A program made the position numbers and the translations under genes. Source: Reticulitermes speratus (taxonomy: Eukaryota > Arthropoda > Insecta > Blattodea > Rhinotermitidae). From it: a stretch of DNA of 64,000 nucleotides. Below, one piece after another: positions 1-11,800 of this stretch (position 1 is the stretch's first letter; each line of letters starts with the position of its first letter). The DNA lies in NCBI GenBank assembly GCA_021186555.1, contig JAJKFL010000006.1:40483478-40547477 (forward strand), in the 5' to 3' direction. The notes beneath the pieces were generated by a model. That model did not search any database, was not told where the DNA came from, and saw nothing but the letters and a program-made list of their open reading frames with translations.

Positions 1-284
1 TACTACTTATCCCAAACTTCTGCAGCGTGAATTTATGCTTCACACAGTCAATTTCAATGTCATGGTTAAAATTTCCATGGTGGCAAAATCCAATACAACA
101 CCCATAATGCACGGATGCCATGTTTGGAATTTCCAGCAGCACAGACTGCAAAGTCATCAGTGCTCATAACCACATTTGCTTCAACAAAACAAACAAAGCC
201 ACTTTGTGCATTAACTGTATTTACATATCCTGAGTGCTTCATATCACACAGTGCATAAATTTAATAATCTAAGGCACATATGTA

Positions 285-841
285 CAGTAGAACCCTGTTA
301 AGAAGTATTTCAAGGGACCAGAGAATTAGGGATTTCTTAAGCAAGAAGACTTATTAAGAGGGAAAGCTTATTAAAAGCTATAGGATAGTAACTAGTACAA
401 TAAACATACAGTTCTTTTACAAAAAAGGAATACAGAGTGGATTGTCTTGTGAACTTTCTTCTTAGTGCCATAGAAAATGATTCTACTTCTCTAATGCTTT
501 TAAGAACAGTTTCGGGAACATCGTCAATAAATGCTCGAAATGTGTGATCGATGAATCAACAGCAACTTAAGATTTTTCATATTTGAAGGAAATAAAACTT
601 TGGAAATGAAATTTTTTCACACACATCTTTAAAAACTTATTAAACGGGTAGAATTTCATAAAAAATCATACTCTTGGTATCATGAGATTCGACTTCTTAG
701 GTGGGAAAACTTAATACGCGGGAAGCTTCATATCCGGGAAAAATTAATGTACACATTATGGATTTTATTTCGGGACTTTAAAAATCGACTTCTTACAGGG
801 GAAAACTTCTTATGCGGGGACTTCTTATCCGGGTTCCACTG
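285..841. mobile_element. Pogo-type MITE with TA target duplication
   Basis: The ends are imperfect inverted repeats: CAGTAGAACCCTGTTAAGAA on the left, and the complement of TTCTTATCCGGGTTCCACTG on the right. TA flanks both sides. Internal sub-repeats (cttcttatgcgggg / cttcttatccggg) near the right end repeat the terminus. No transposase frame. TIR style (CAGTxGAACCC...) fits TcMar-pogo/Tigger MITEs. Family assignment is inference. Confidence 0.7.
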
Positions 842-843
842 TA

Positions 844-1525
844 TTTGATTAACTTTCATTTAGCATGTTTCAGTTCCTCCACAGTGCAATACACAAAATG
901 GATTTTAAAGTTGTTAAGGATCAGTTACATGGTTATTACATAGTGTATCCTTACCATGAATTAAGAATTAACAACATCAAAATAAGTACTGTTCTTGACT
1001 CACGAGAACAGCTTGTTAATGAAAGTAAGAGGAGGACTGAGCACAGCACGTACTTGACTCCCCACACCAATCCTCTTGTCTCGTCACCAGCTACAACAGG
1101 CAGGTAAATCATGACGTGGACAGATTTCAGAGGTAGTCAGTTCCCTGATGATGACAGAGATGGTCATCGCAACATTGATTTACTTGCCATTCAACCACAT
1201 GATGTGGCTGCTAGCCCAAGAATATTTTATTGAAAATAGACCAATAGTTTCACTGCATATACAGGCAGTACAACCTCCTGTTGTTTTTAATTATGTGTTA
1301 ACTTGTTGCTGTGGGACAATCAAGAAGAAACTGGATTGCTGAAACCTTGCACATATTACTGAGTTCTAATTTTGTTTCCATATGACAGGATGTTGTATAC
1401 GTAATACAGATACCTATATTTAGCACATTTTAAAAACAAGTGCATTGAGTTGGACACAATTTGTCATGTTATATATTTCTGTGGGATAATGCATGGTCTA
1501 AGGAGTTCAGGAATGAACTACATTA
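844..1525. other. Intronic DNA, no recognised feature
   Basis: AT-rich sequence with short chance frames only; no splice-flanked conserved coding, RNA gene or repeat recognised. Confidence 0.5.
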
Positions 1526-1537
1526 ATAAAGTAATTT

Positions 1538-1795
1538 CTTTTCAACGGCTTAACAGCCCCCTTGGGGGCCTAGGCCGCCTCATTTTTTTCAGGCTTCACG
1601 ATCACACTTTAGACACACCACACTTGGTAGACTCCTCTGGACGAGGGACCAGCTCATCGCAGAGATTTCTACCTGACAACACACAACACTCACAAGAGAC
1701 ACACATCCATGACCCCAGCGAGATTCAAACCCACAATCCCAGTAAGTCAGCAGCCACAGACCCACGCCGTAGACCGCGCGACAACTGGGATCGGC
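1538..1795 (-). mobile_element. SINE A1 (tRNA-Leu-like head), minus orientation
   Basis: Read on the minus strand it starts GCCGATCCCAG, has a degraded A-box region (GTCTACGGCGTGGG) and B-box GGTTTGAATC. It ends in the family's CCTAGGCCCCCAAGGGGGCTG tail region. Direct repeats ATAAAGTAATTT (1526-1537) and ATAAAGTCATTT (1796-1807) look like its target-site duplication. Other copies are at 29720, 45233, 63296 and 63765. Confidence 0.85.
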
Positions 1796-1807
1796 ATAAA
1801 GTCATTT

Positions 1808-2836
1808 ATGCTCAGTATAAATATGACCCGAGCAAACAGGTGGCAAAGAGAAGTCTTTTTTCCTGGTACTTCAACTACAGTGTATGCATGCATGCATCAC
1901 ACATACATATTATACAAAGGAATTGTTTACTTGTGTGGAAGAAACAACACTTTAAGCCAAGAAGACGCATGTGGCAAACAGAACAGTCCTTTTTTACCGG
2001 TACATCAACCAAAGGATGTGTATGTGTCAAAGAATCCCTTACCATAATTCTTATGTCGTAAATTCTGTAATCACAGGTAATTCAAAACCTCAACCACACT
2101 AAAACAGGCTACCAAGACTCTTACACAGCTATGTGCATTTAAATTTCATGTAGTGGATCATATTTACGATATGTTTATATGACACTATTAATCTAATTCA
2201 GCGCTAAAGTCCGTCAACCACACACTTTCCACAGTAATATACAACATGACAAACTGTGTCCAAGTCAATGCACTTCTTTTTAAAATATACTAAATGTAGG
2301 TATCCCTATTACAGAGACAACACCCTATCATATGGAAAACAAGATTGGAACTTGGTAACATGCATAACATTTCAGCAATATAGTTTCTAAGTCCCTCCTC
2401 AGCAACTGGCAAACACAACATTGACAACAGGTAGGTTGTATTGCCAATGTAAGCGGTCACACTACTGGTCTACTACTTGTAAGTGATTATCATCCAAAAG
2501 TAATACTTGCCTACATAAAAATTAGTAGCACAGTTTACATATTATGATGAGTATTTTAAAGCAACCTTGCCTGTGCACTTTCCAATACTCAGCAAAGATC
2601 TTAGTTGGTCAATATACCAAAAATCAATGCAATCGCAAGTGAATATTCACGTCACACACTTATACTAAACGGTATTAAAAGCTGAACAGCATTACACTTT
2701 ACACTAAGTGTTTTATACATAAGGCATGCCTAAAATTACATAGTTTAATGTTGTTAAATCTTACTTCATGGTAGGAATACACTAATAACCTTGTAACTCA
2801 TTGTTAACAAGTTTCAAAATCTATTTTCTGACTTGT
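1808..2836. other. Intronic DNA, no recognised feature
   Basis: AT-rich, no coding potential with conservation that I can recognise and no tandem or inverted repeat seen. Confidence 0.5.
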
Positions 2837-2877
2837 ACCTATGACGATCATTCAAAACTGAATCGAAACATGTTGGG
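2837..2877 (+). ncRNA. Degenerate hammerhead-like motif
   Basis: Sequence TGACGATCATTC, a short loop, then GAATCGAAACATGTTGGG resembles the core / stem II / GAAAC-stem III layout of the intact motifs elsewhere in the window. The CUGA start of the core is disrupted (CUAUGACGA). Probably a relic of a Penelope-like terminus. Confidence 0.35.
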
Positions 2878-3830
2878 CATTTAATAAAAGTTAATAAATT
2901 ATATGCGTGTTTTAGATGGTAAAAATTATGCAGTAAGAAGCCACTTTTTTTGTTTTGTGTACTGTACTAGTAATGCTCATTCTCTCTGTTTTTTGTAAAT
3001 CTGTCTTACAATTACAATGTTACAAGGAAGTCAAAAATTCTGTGCACATTATTTCCTTTCACATAGTTAAACTCTCAGGACAGACAAAGAAGGAATTATG
3101 CAAGTAAACACAGTGCAAGCAAGCATGTATATAAATATCATTTGTGAAAAATACCACTATTAAGTTACAGGAAGATTCAGATCCCCTACAAATCAGTAAC
3201 TACCAGATAAGGGAAGATGTTGAAAGAAGTGGGAAGAATTTGACAGACCTTCTACTTAAGGTACTGTATCAGGTTGAATACACATAAAATGAGGTGTGAC
3301 TGCCTCAAATCAAACCTCACAAAAACTGGAATATATATATGAACAAACAGAATGACAAATGGACAAATTCCAAGCAACTCACAGCTTCAGCCCAAGTTCA
3401 CTTGAGGATGACAGAATAAATGAGACTGAAGGAACAACAAAGTGTTTACATATATGCAGTCAACCAGTGCCATCCATCCTCTGTATCATGCATTATGAAA
3501 TGCTCTTTTTCTGTACATCAGACATGCAAACCCTCATGTCAAAATGTTATGTTGTGAAGTCCACAATCCAGCATAATAAAGAAATAGGGAGGCTCAAGAT
3601 AAGTCATTAATGATGGACCAAAGATAAACTTTATACATATTATATAGTATCAGGAACAGTATATTGTTATATCCATTACATGACAGTAAGTACACTTGTG
3701 CATAGCAATTACAATCGCACAAGGGCTGGCACATTTTGTCCCGTGGAAAAATGTGTAGTGAGTAGAAATTATGTCCAATTGGTGAACTGAACCAAAATTG
3801 TAGACCCCTCTAAAAATAACAGACAAACAA

Positions 3831-3861
<31 letters not shown>

Positions 3862-3998
3862 ATATCTTAATCTTTTCCTCTGGTACATAAGAATATAAAG
3901 ATATGGTGCCAACATGCGCTCAAACTGATAGGTACTTCACCTATTACTCTTTTTTAACTTAACAAACTTTAATCTTAATTCACCGTGCATTTTCATTA
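2878..3998. other. Intronic DNA with a (CA)n microsatellite at about 3829-3853
   Basis: Nothing recognised except a 25-bp CA run and a TTCACCGTGCATTTTCA motif near 3980-3995. That motif also marks other Penelope-like ends at about 39371, 39839, 53260 and 58866. Confidence 0.5.
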
Positions 3999-4066
3999 TT
4001 TAAAAATAAACACCAACAAAATGCACAACTTTCAAGGCGCAGACCAGCTCCTTATATCATGATACT

Positions 4067-4107
4067 ATCCAACGCGTTTCGGCTCTTTGCGAGCCATCAT
4101 CAGGGAT
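4067..4107 (-). ncRNA. Hammerhead ribozyme-like motif (left arm of PLE dimer)
   Basis: On the minus strand: stem I ATCC/GGAT, core CTGATGA, one inserted T, stem II GGCTC-GCAAA-GAGCC, GAAA, stem III A-C/G-T around GC, cleavage nucleotide T. This is type I layout with an open stem I and a minimal stem III. The extra U between core and stem II departs from the consensus. Confidence 0.65.
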
Positions 4108-4676
4108 CCTTTACTCTTATAAAAGTGCTTCACAAATGCAGCATCTGTTTGATTATTTAAAAATATTCACTATCTGGAGCATGAGTTAAAAACACACGAG
4201 TCATAAACAAAGTTAAAAAGATGATTTGTTAAATAACTTATTAAAAACACTGTTCACTACGTCTATTGTGTGAAGGATGTTCGCACTTCTAAGGGTTTCA
4301 TGAGATCGCGCACTACACTGTACTGTTTACGATGGATTTTTGTAGCACGGCGATAGACACTCGCGCTGTATGTAGTGTTGTCGTTTGTTGTCGTTTGTTT
4401 ACTTCACGTTGCAGTGCGGTCCTCCTGATGTTGTAGTATATATAAATATAAATTTGATATGAAGAAGAAGTGGCTCTGGTGCTGTAAATTCAAAGTTTAT
4501 TACTTATTAAAGGTGGAATAAATAGATAATAACAGATAATAAAGTAAATGAAATATAATAATAATAGAAATTAAAAGTATAAAATTATGAAATTAAGAAA
4601 TTAATAATAAAGAATGACATACCAAGTACATTGTGGGGGTTGCGTCTTGAAGTGTATTCGGTGAGAGTGAACTGTG

Positions 4677-4930
4677 TTATGAGGGATTATTTCCTGTCGG
4701 AGTTTGCGTAATGCTGGGGGGAGGCGGGGTAGGGGTGATGAGTTTAAAGAGGGGGTTCTCTTCTGTCGGCATCTGTTCCTTAACTAATATATTGTGTTTG
4801 TGATATAGGTATATGTAGTAATTCTCTATTATATTCATGTGGCTACCTTTATTGCATGGTTTTATTAATCTCATGCTATTTTGTATTGTGGAATATTCAT
4901 GTTGATTATTTAAAATATGGAGGGCATAGG
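4677..4930 (-). pseudogene. Mirror copy of the GIY-YIG endonuclease tail
   Basis: The reverse complement of the fragment at 4965-5218: it contains MRLIKPCNKGSHMNIIENYY and ends with the same GNNPS tail. It is part of the left arm of the inverted dimer. Near-identity of the arms implies recent joint insertion or gene conversion. Confidence 0.72.
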
Positions 4931-4943
4931 CACAGGTACATCA

Positions 4944-5218
4944 AAACCAACGACCCCAAATCAGCCTATGCCCTCCATATTTTAAATAATCAACATGAAT
5001 ATTCCACAATACAAAATAGCATGAGATTAATAAAACCATGCAATAAAGGTAGCCACATGAATATAATAGAGAATTACTACATATACCTATATCACAAACA
5101 CAATATATTAGTTAAGGAACAGATGCCGACAGAAGAGAACCCCCTCTTTAAACTCATCACCCCTACCCCGCCTCCCCCCAGCATTACGCAAACTCCGACA
5201 GGAAATAATCCCTCATAA
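4944..5218 (+). pseudogene. C-terminal fragment of Penelope-like GIY-YIG endonuclease frame
   Basis: The frame reads SAYALHILNNQHEYS, then MRLIKPCNKGSHMNIIENYY, IYLYHKHNILVKEQ and PLFKLI, ending at TAA 5216-5218. The alternation of a short His-containing segment (ALHILNNxH), a CNKG turn and a conserved Glu in the I-I-E-N-Y-Y-I helix matches the tail of the GIY-YIG domain of Penelope-like polyproteins. A mirrored copy runs 4930-4677 on the minus strand. It lacks the RT and the GIY-YIG start, and is not a functional gene by itself. Confidence 0.72.
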
Positions 5219-5787
5219 CACAGTTCACTCTCACCGAATACACTTCAAGATGCAACCTACACAATATACTTGGTATGTCATTCTTTATTATTAATTTCTT
5301 AATTTCATAATTTTATACTTTTAATTTCTATTATTATTATATTTCATTTACTTTATTATCTGTTATTATCTATTTATTCCACCTTTAATAAGTAATAAAC
5401 TTTGAATTTACAGCACCAGAGCCACTTCTTCTTCATATCAAATTTATATTTATATATACTACAACATCAGGAGGACCGCACTGCAACGTGAAGTAAACAA
5501 ACGACAACAAACGACAACACTACATACAGCGCGAGTGTCTATCGCCGTGCTACAAAAATCCATCGTAAACAGTACAGTGTAGTGCGCGATCTCATGAAAC
5601 CCTTAGAAGTGCGAACATCCTTCACACAATAGACGTAGTGAACAGTGTTTTTAATAAGTTATTTAACAAATCATCTTTTTAACTTTGTTTATGACTCGTG
5701 TGTTTTTAACTCATGCTCCAGATAGTGAATATTTTTAAATAATCAAACAGATGCTGCATTTGTGAAGCACTTTTATAAGAGTAAAGG

Positions 5788-5828
5788 ATCCCTGATGATG
5801 GCTCGCAAAGAGCCGAAACGCGTTGGAT
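5788..5828 (+). ncRNA. Hammerhead ribozyme-like motif (right arm of PLE dimer)
   Basis: Same 41-nt structure as 4067-4107 on the opposite strand: ATCC, CTGATGA, T, GGCTC-loop-GAGCC, GAAACGCGTT, GGAT. Identical core and stems in both arms. Confidence 0.65.
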
Positions 5829-5898
5829 AGTATCATGATATAAGGAGCTGGTCTGCGCCTTGAAAGTTGTGCATTTTGTTGGTGTTTATTTTTAAATA

Positions 5899-6253
5899 AA
5901 TTAACAAACTTTGTAAGGAAAGGCTTAACAGTTTCCCATTTTCCCTTATGTAACAAAGGATCAGAAATGGTCAATGTGCATGGGAAGCTGTGGTGCCCGC
6001 CCTACTTCTATTCTATTCTATTCTATGTAACTTTTGAACTAAGTGATGGCCTTACATGAGACTTGGCATGAATAATGGGCCATACTGAGCAAAAACATAC
6101 ATACAAAACCTGTAAGGAAAGTTTCTTACTAGTCAACAATTACAAATATGGAGGTAATGAAAAACTTTGGGGATATAGAAAATGAGTTTAATGTACCTGT
6201 AATCTGCAATATTGAAAATTATGTACAGAAAAAGACCATAGATAATCAAATTT
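5899..6253. other. Intronic DNA, short (TTCTA)n run
   Basis: A small pentanucleotide run (about 6005-6026); nothing else recognised. Confidence 0.5.
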
Positions 6254-6450
6254 TTAGGTGCATTTGTATAAGTTGCAAAAAGCACCCATTCGCTTCATCG
6301 TGTCCGTCTGTCTGCATACATCAACTCAGCAATCACTGGATTGCTGAGAGTGATATGTGGCTCAACAACACAAAGGCAACATATTGTCGTGTTTCCATGG
6401 CAACAATGGTTACATGAACGCACCACAATGTTACATAATATGTACAACGC
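6254..6450 (-). repeat. Interspersed family E, internally deleted copy (minus)
   Basis: Minus-strand ends match the family seen at 31777 and 45945. The 5' part is GTAACCATTGTTGCCATGG (reverse of 6403-6421). The 3' part has cagacagacggacacgatgaagcg and the terminal ttgcaa...gcacctaaaaa. About 350 bp of the family's middle are missing. Confidence 0.55.
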
Positions 6451-6606
6451 CCATCTTCTTCATTTATACTTCTTGCCAGCCTCACCCTATACACTGAAAT
6501 GTTTAAGGGAAGATGACACTGTAAGATTACCAGAACATATTTGTTCTGTATATCAATGCAAGAAATAAGGTAAACTTCGAAGTGCCATCTTTATTACTGT
6601 AAAGAA

Positions 6607-6652
6607 ACCCCCCCCCCCCCCCCCCCCCCTCTGTGTGTGTGTGTGTGTGTGT
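6607..6652. repeat. Poly-C followed by (TG)n microsatellite
   Basis: A run of about 23 C, then TC and about 11 TG units. Confidence 0.95.
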
Positions 6653-8618
6653 ACACACATCTGGTCTTCATTCATGCTTTGCTTCTTTCACTTACCCAGT
6701 ACGTACTTAAAGAAATGTTATGGATTAATCAATAACACAGAGTTACAGAGATACGAAGGAGCATGCTAACTGTGAGCAAGCAACAATACACTTCTGTACT
6801 CACCAGCTGAAGACATCCATGAATGAGCTAGCAATGAAACAAATACAGCATTACTCATGTGTGGTCCGCATTTCAGACAGTGACTCCCAAGCCTCCATTG
6901 CAAAAATGGTAACAGTTGCGAATAAACGTAACTTCGGCTTTTCGGGTTTAGCCATGTCGTGCTCCTGTACCAACATTTTGGCATAAATTTCAGTCACCAT
7001 CTCCAAGTTGAGTAAGGCATGAGAAGGATGTGGCTGATATACAGTAAGAATAAGGGGTGGTGATGTGAGTGTGGTGTGGTCCCATCCTATAGAAAGCAGT
7101 ACTGAAGAAGGAAATCTGGAGGAAAGAGGTGAAACCAGACTTTACCCAGTTTGTATCCATACTCACGCATGGACTTGTGAGGGTGTAACTGCTTGTGTGG
7201 TGTCCCTCAGGAAGCAGGAACAGTGTCAATGTCATGGCTAAACCCTGAGAGCCAAAGGTACACATTAGACAGAGAACACAAAAACATAATGATTGAAGCT
7301 GTAAACATATTTCTCTTTCTCAGAACCTACCACACTTGGGAACCACTGTTTTCTGTATGAGGTTCAAATTTAGCAGTCTTTTATGACAAGCAGGTAAATC
7401 ATGCGCTTTTTGTAACTACAAAACAGAAATTAGCAAATCATGCACTATACACTGTGATAAAAAGAGCAAAATGTCACCTGTGTCACTCTGCAAGACTGGC
7501 ACATTATCAGCACTGTTGTAGCATTTTGAGATCAACATAAATACTTGCAAGCATGGATAAAATACTTTTAGATCAGTCTGAATGTGTGCAAAAACTGAAA
7601 GCTACATAGATGGTTGAACACACTTTACGATCAAGCCAAAGGCTGTCATGCACTGCCGAAACACAATCACATCAACCTGAAAACTTGCTAGCAGTGTTGA
7701 AAACACTTCCACATCAAAAGCTCTAAACTAGTCTTATGGACACTGCCCATCATCTTGAGGTTTTTATAACACAACTTCATTTATGCCCTTAGAGTTTACA
7801 CTTTCATGAAACTCACAATCGCCCAATACATTTTTACAGACAACTACCGAATGTTGTGCAAATGGGATGAAAAATGCAGAAAATATAGATAAAATTTCAT
7901 TTATGCCCTTAAGCTATGTATAGCTTTCAATGCACCAATTTTCACAATCTAACAATTACTCACTGGCATTACACAAAGATTTCTTATACTGAAATTCACC
8001 CAAATCAATCAGATGGAAAGCATGGCAGAAATTCAGTCACACTCCTAAATAAAGTACAACTGTCACAAATTTTCACAAAAATCACACCTACTTGAAAATT
8101 TTTTTGTAAAGAACTCACATATCCAATTTCATAAAAATCCAGCAACTGGTTTAGCCACTAATACTAGGTCACAGATGGACGGTGTCTCCACGTAAACATT
8201 GTGTTACTTTTTGAAAGATGCCTAAAAACCACAACAATGGACAATGTCCAAAGAACTAGTTAAACTTATTGCAAGGTATCTCCATCAAAATGCTTCATAG
8301 CTTAACTTTCAGATTAACCTTAAGGCTTGCAACCACTGCTGAAACAGTCCAATATACTGTAAACCTACCAGCATTGCTGCAACACTTTCGATCACTGTCA
8401 TGCATTTTAGCATTTCAAACCATCTTCCTGACACAAGTGACATTTTTTTATAATTAACCAAACTTTGAAAAAGTCCAGAAAAAGTTCACAGTTTTCCAGA
8501 AATGTGCTGTGGTATCAAACAGCTCTAAATGCAGAAGACTAGTATTAAACACTTCAAACATAGCACCTTCTGAGAAAACAACAGGGCAACACAAACTGCA
8601 ACCTCACAACTAACTTAC
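6653..8618. other. Intron downstream of the last visible pyd exon, nothing recognised
   Basis: AT-rich. I searched the minus strand for the rest of the GUK domain and found none. A direct echo TTCATTTATGCCCTTA occurs near 7780 and 7898. Confidence 0.5.
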
Positions 8619-8841
8619 TTGGACAACCCTGCTCTGAGCTCTTTAATAACATGTTTAGACTCTGCACGTAGGAAAATGACTATGGGGTAGAACTGAGCAT
8701 AGTTCAGTCTGTCGACTGCATTTGGCGTGATATCCAGCAAGGCATGCTTCCCTCGGTCCATGATCTCACGGATTGCACTAAGACGGATGATACCAGATGA
8801 CTTCTGACTTTTTGGGACATCATCCAAGTTACTGTCCAACT
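8619..8841 (-). CDS. pyd: pyd exon: middle of guanylate-kinase-like domain
   Basis: The acceptor GATTGCAG ends at 8842 and the donor TCCAA|GTAAGT starts at 8618. It encodes [60 protein letters not shown] and [13 protein letters not shown]. The [16 protein letters not shown] block is a hallmark of ZO-1/Pyd GUK. The last two bases need an exon below coordinate 1: no acceptor followed by the expected end of GUK was found in 1-8618, so the next intron exceeds 8.6 kb. Confidence 0.96.
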
Positions 8842-11800
8842 CTGCAATCATAGCATATCCTGTGTCTCACACCTTACATTCAAACTGGATCCTTCAAGAC
8901 ATTCCAGTTACTATAAAATAAGATTCCATTAACCCTTTACTGCTCATCTGTCAGATGATATCCAACTTCACAGACTTCATATGGAATCCTGATTTCAGGC
9001 TTCCACCGCGATGTTGATGAAATCTGTGGTCTTCTGGGTAATTACACGGCATCGTGTGGTAATTATTTACCGACGTTTCGGGACAACGTATCGGTCCCAT
9101 CTTCACGGGTCAAGATCCCGTGAAGATGGGACCGATACGTTGTCCCGAAACGTCGGTAAATAATTACCACACGATGCCGTGTAATTACCCAGAAGACCAC
9201 AGATTTGATATGGAATATTTTAATTCTTTTTTCTTCCAGTGGTTACATCTGATTCTGATCGGCAATACCTGCTGAATGCCACACAGGCCTCGTACTCAAA
9301 AATAAGGCACTGAAATGATGTTATCTTCATAACAGTTGCCCTCATCATACTAAACAACTCTTAATTTAAAAATGCTCTACAGACTGTTTGCTTCATTGGT
9401 GCATGTGCACAATGCAAGCAAGTTGACTCACGTGGAGATGTGAACTTGTCAGGGAAATCTTTGAGCATCTTCTCACGAGCAATATCCGCCACAGGGCCAA
9501 ACAGTACCACAGGCCGCACAAAGCCAGGATGCCTCAGTACCACCCGTTCATATGCTGGGAACTTGCTGATGCTGTCAGCAAATACCACATCATCCCAGTG
9601 GTCCTGCAACGTACAGTGTGCCAAGTATGGTGAGAAACACAGCCTACCTCAATTTTGTGACAAACCACACAAGTCACTACAAGAATGATCATAAATCTGA
9701 TGCCATAAATAATGAACCAATGCCAAATTTTACACAATTCCCTTTCTGTTTTACTGTTATAAGCTAAAAGCACAAACCTTTATGATTCTCTCCCAAGTAG
9801 AACAAATGTACACTAGCAGAAACATACACACAGGAACATTACTACCACTTGTTTCTTACACAGACAGAAGTACTTAACCTTTCTTACTGTCTGGTTTCTC
9901 CAGAAATACACTAAGGTTTGATCTTTTCAGCACAATAATCCTTTCTGCCCTTCTTATTTTCAGTGTTACTCCTACCACATACAAATTAACTTTCGTATTT
10001 TTTTGGGGAGGGGGGGAGTAAAAATGTGAAATTACTGCCATCGGTTGTTATACACACAAGCTACCAGAAGAAACATCAACAAATGTAAACACAAGGGGCG
10101 AGGATGACCACTCACATCCATCTCATGCCAATTAAGAATAAATTAAGCTGTATCTCCACTTTACTGTAGGTCTTCATGGTGTGATACTCATTAATTCTTC
10201 TTCTTCTTAGATGGCACTACAGTCCAATGCGGACCTTCGCCTCCTTAATGGACTTCTCCCAGTCAGCTCTGTTTTTGACCTCTCTTTCCAGTTTTTAATT
10301 TTGCATCTATTAATATCCGTTTGTACACAGTTCGACCATCTGTTGTTTGTTCGTCCTCTCTGTTGACTTCCCTGGGGATTATCATTACTAAATACTTGAC
10401 TTACTTTTCCTTTACAATCCATTCTATTAACATGACCAATCCAATTCAACCGACTTACTCTAAAAATGAAAGTATATGCAGTAACGCCTTATTATATCGC
10501 TTTCTCTAGTTTTCATTTACTTTAATTCCCCCCAAACATTCTTCTTAAAACTTTCTAGTAATATATTTAATATTATTATAGTAATATATTTAATTAAAGT
10601 CCAAGATCCTGCTCTGTATGTTGCCACTGGTCTTATTAATGTCTACAGATTTTATTTTTTCTGTTCTGATTACTGATTGACTGTTTAGTAGAGAGAGAAC
10701 GTGATACTTCCTACCTTCTACATATAATAGGAGAGGTAAAGTAAAACTGTTAATCTGACAAGCCAGTTATACTGTAACATGAGACACATGTCATAACACG
10801 ATACAAAGGTAGTAACTGTGAAAGTTTTAAGTTAGTTCCCAAACTTCTTGCTCTATTCAAAAACTATGCCAACTGCACATAATTTAAGAACTCCCATGAC
10901 AATGCTTTCATGGAAAAACATGACCCTTTGTTAGTGTGGACAGTCACTTGAGAAAAGACCCCCCCCCCCCCTCCAGCACTTTCAACTTCATGAAGGATAA
11001 TTCTCACTCACCCTGCTGAGCGACTTGGAACGCCGATGGCTGCCACGTCTCCGTCTAAAGAAGCTGCCCCGACTCTCAGATGCTGTCAGCTCTTTCTTGG
11101 TAGCATTGAACTGTGCTGTCGCTAATTCCTCAGCACGTGACTTGTTTGGGATGATGCCTTTCTGCACCTCCTGATTGTTTCTCCCTACACCAGTAAACCA
11201 TCCATTAACATAGAGACAAGGATACTAAAGGCACGTTTCTGTTGATAGCAGTGTATCTGAATTTCATAATGAATTCAAAATACTGACACGGTATAAATAA
11301 ATTTTTCTCATAGCATGTTTCTAGTCACTTAAGCTTTGCTTAATCCAGTAGCCGATTAAGAAGACAAAATGCTCAAATATGGTCATCCTGAACTAAAAGA
11401 TTCCATATACTTTTGTAAATTTAATTTTTAGTACAAAAAAAAGAATTTGTCTAAACTAAAAATAAAGATATTTCCAGTAGAACCCATAAAGTTTACTTTC
11501 CTACTCCACAGGTGTCCTGTTCTACACATTTATCAGCATTTTATTTTATGTTTGTAAAGAATTCACTACTGAAATACATGTATGTCTGTCGGACATAATC
11601 TCAAAATTTCACACTGTCATCTTGTTTGTAATTCTTATCTTACATCCCACACAGAGTGTAGGTATGTTTATGGTCTAGCTCCATGCTGGGCAGTTAAAGT
11701 GGACAGTTACAATGCACGCACACATGCATGCACACAAAGACAGATAGCACGGTGATCTCGTATGCGTACTTTCTTTTTTTCTTTCTTTCTTTCAGGCTTA

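Larger units (their letters stand above)
3999..5898. mobile_element. Penelope-like element, inverted (tail-to-tail) dimer
   Basis: Two arms of about 932 bp (3999-4930 and 4965-5898) are near-identical reverse complements around a 34-bp spacer. Each arm carries the end of a GIY-YIG endonuclease-type reading frame followed by an AT-rich non-coding region, a hammerhead-like motif and the terminal GTGCATTTTGTTGGTG. Penelope-like elements are known to integrate with inverted partial copies and to carry hammerhead motifs in their terminal repeats. No reverse transcriptase is present, so both arms are 5'-truncated. Lying in a pyd intron, the locus would fold as a ~930-bp RNA duplex. Confidence 0.8.

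Noticed and set aside
865-2061. Three plus-strand frames of 64-203 aa
   Set aside because: No conserved domains; the longest overlaps SINE A1 in antisense.
4856-5218. Stand-alone 120-aa gene
   Set aside because: It is the tail of a Penelope-like polyprotein read through the centre of an inverted repeat.
6804-6827. 24-nt microexon of pyd on the minus strand (TTGCTAG acceptor, CAGCTG|GTGAGT donor)
   Set aside because: Splice signals look fair, but the peptide does not match the expected end of the GUK domain, and short matches like this arise by chance.
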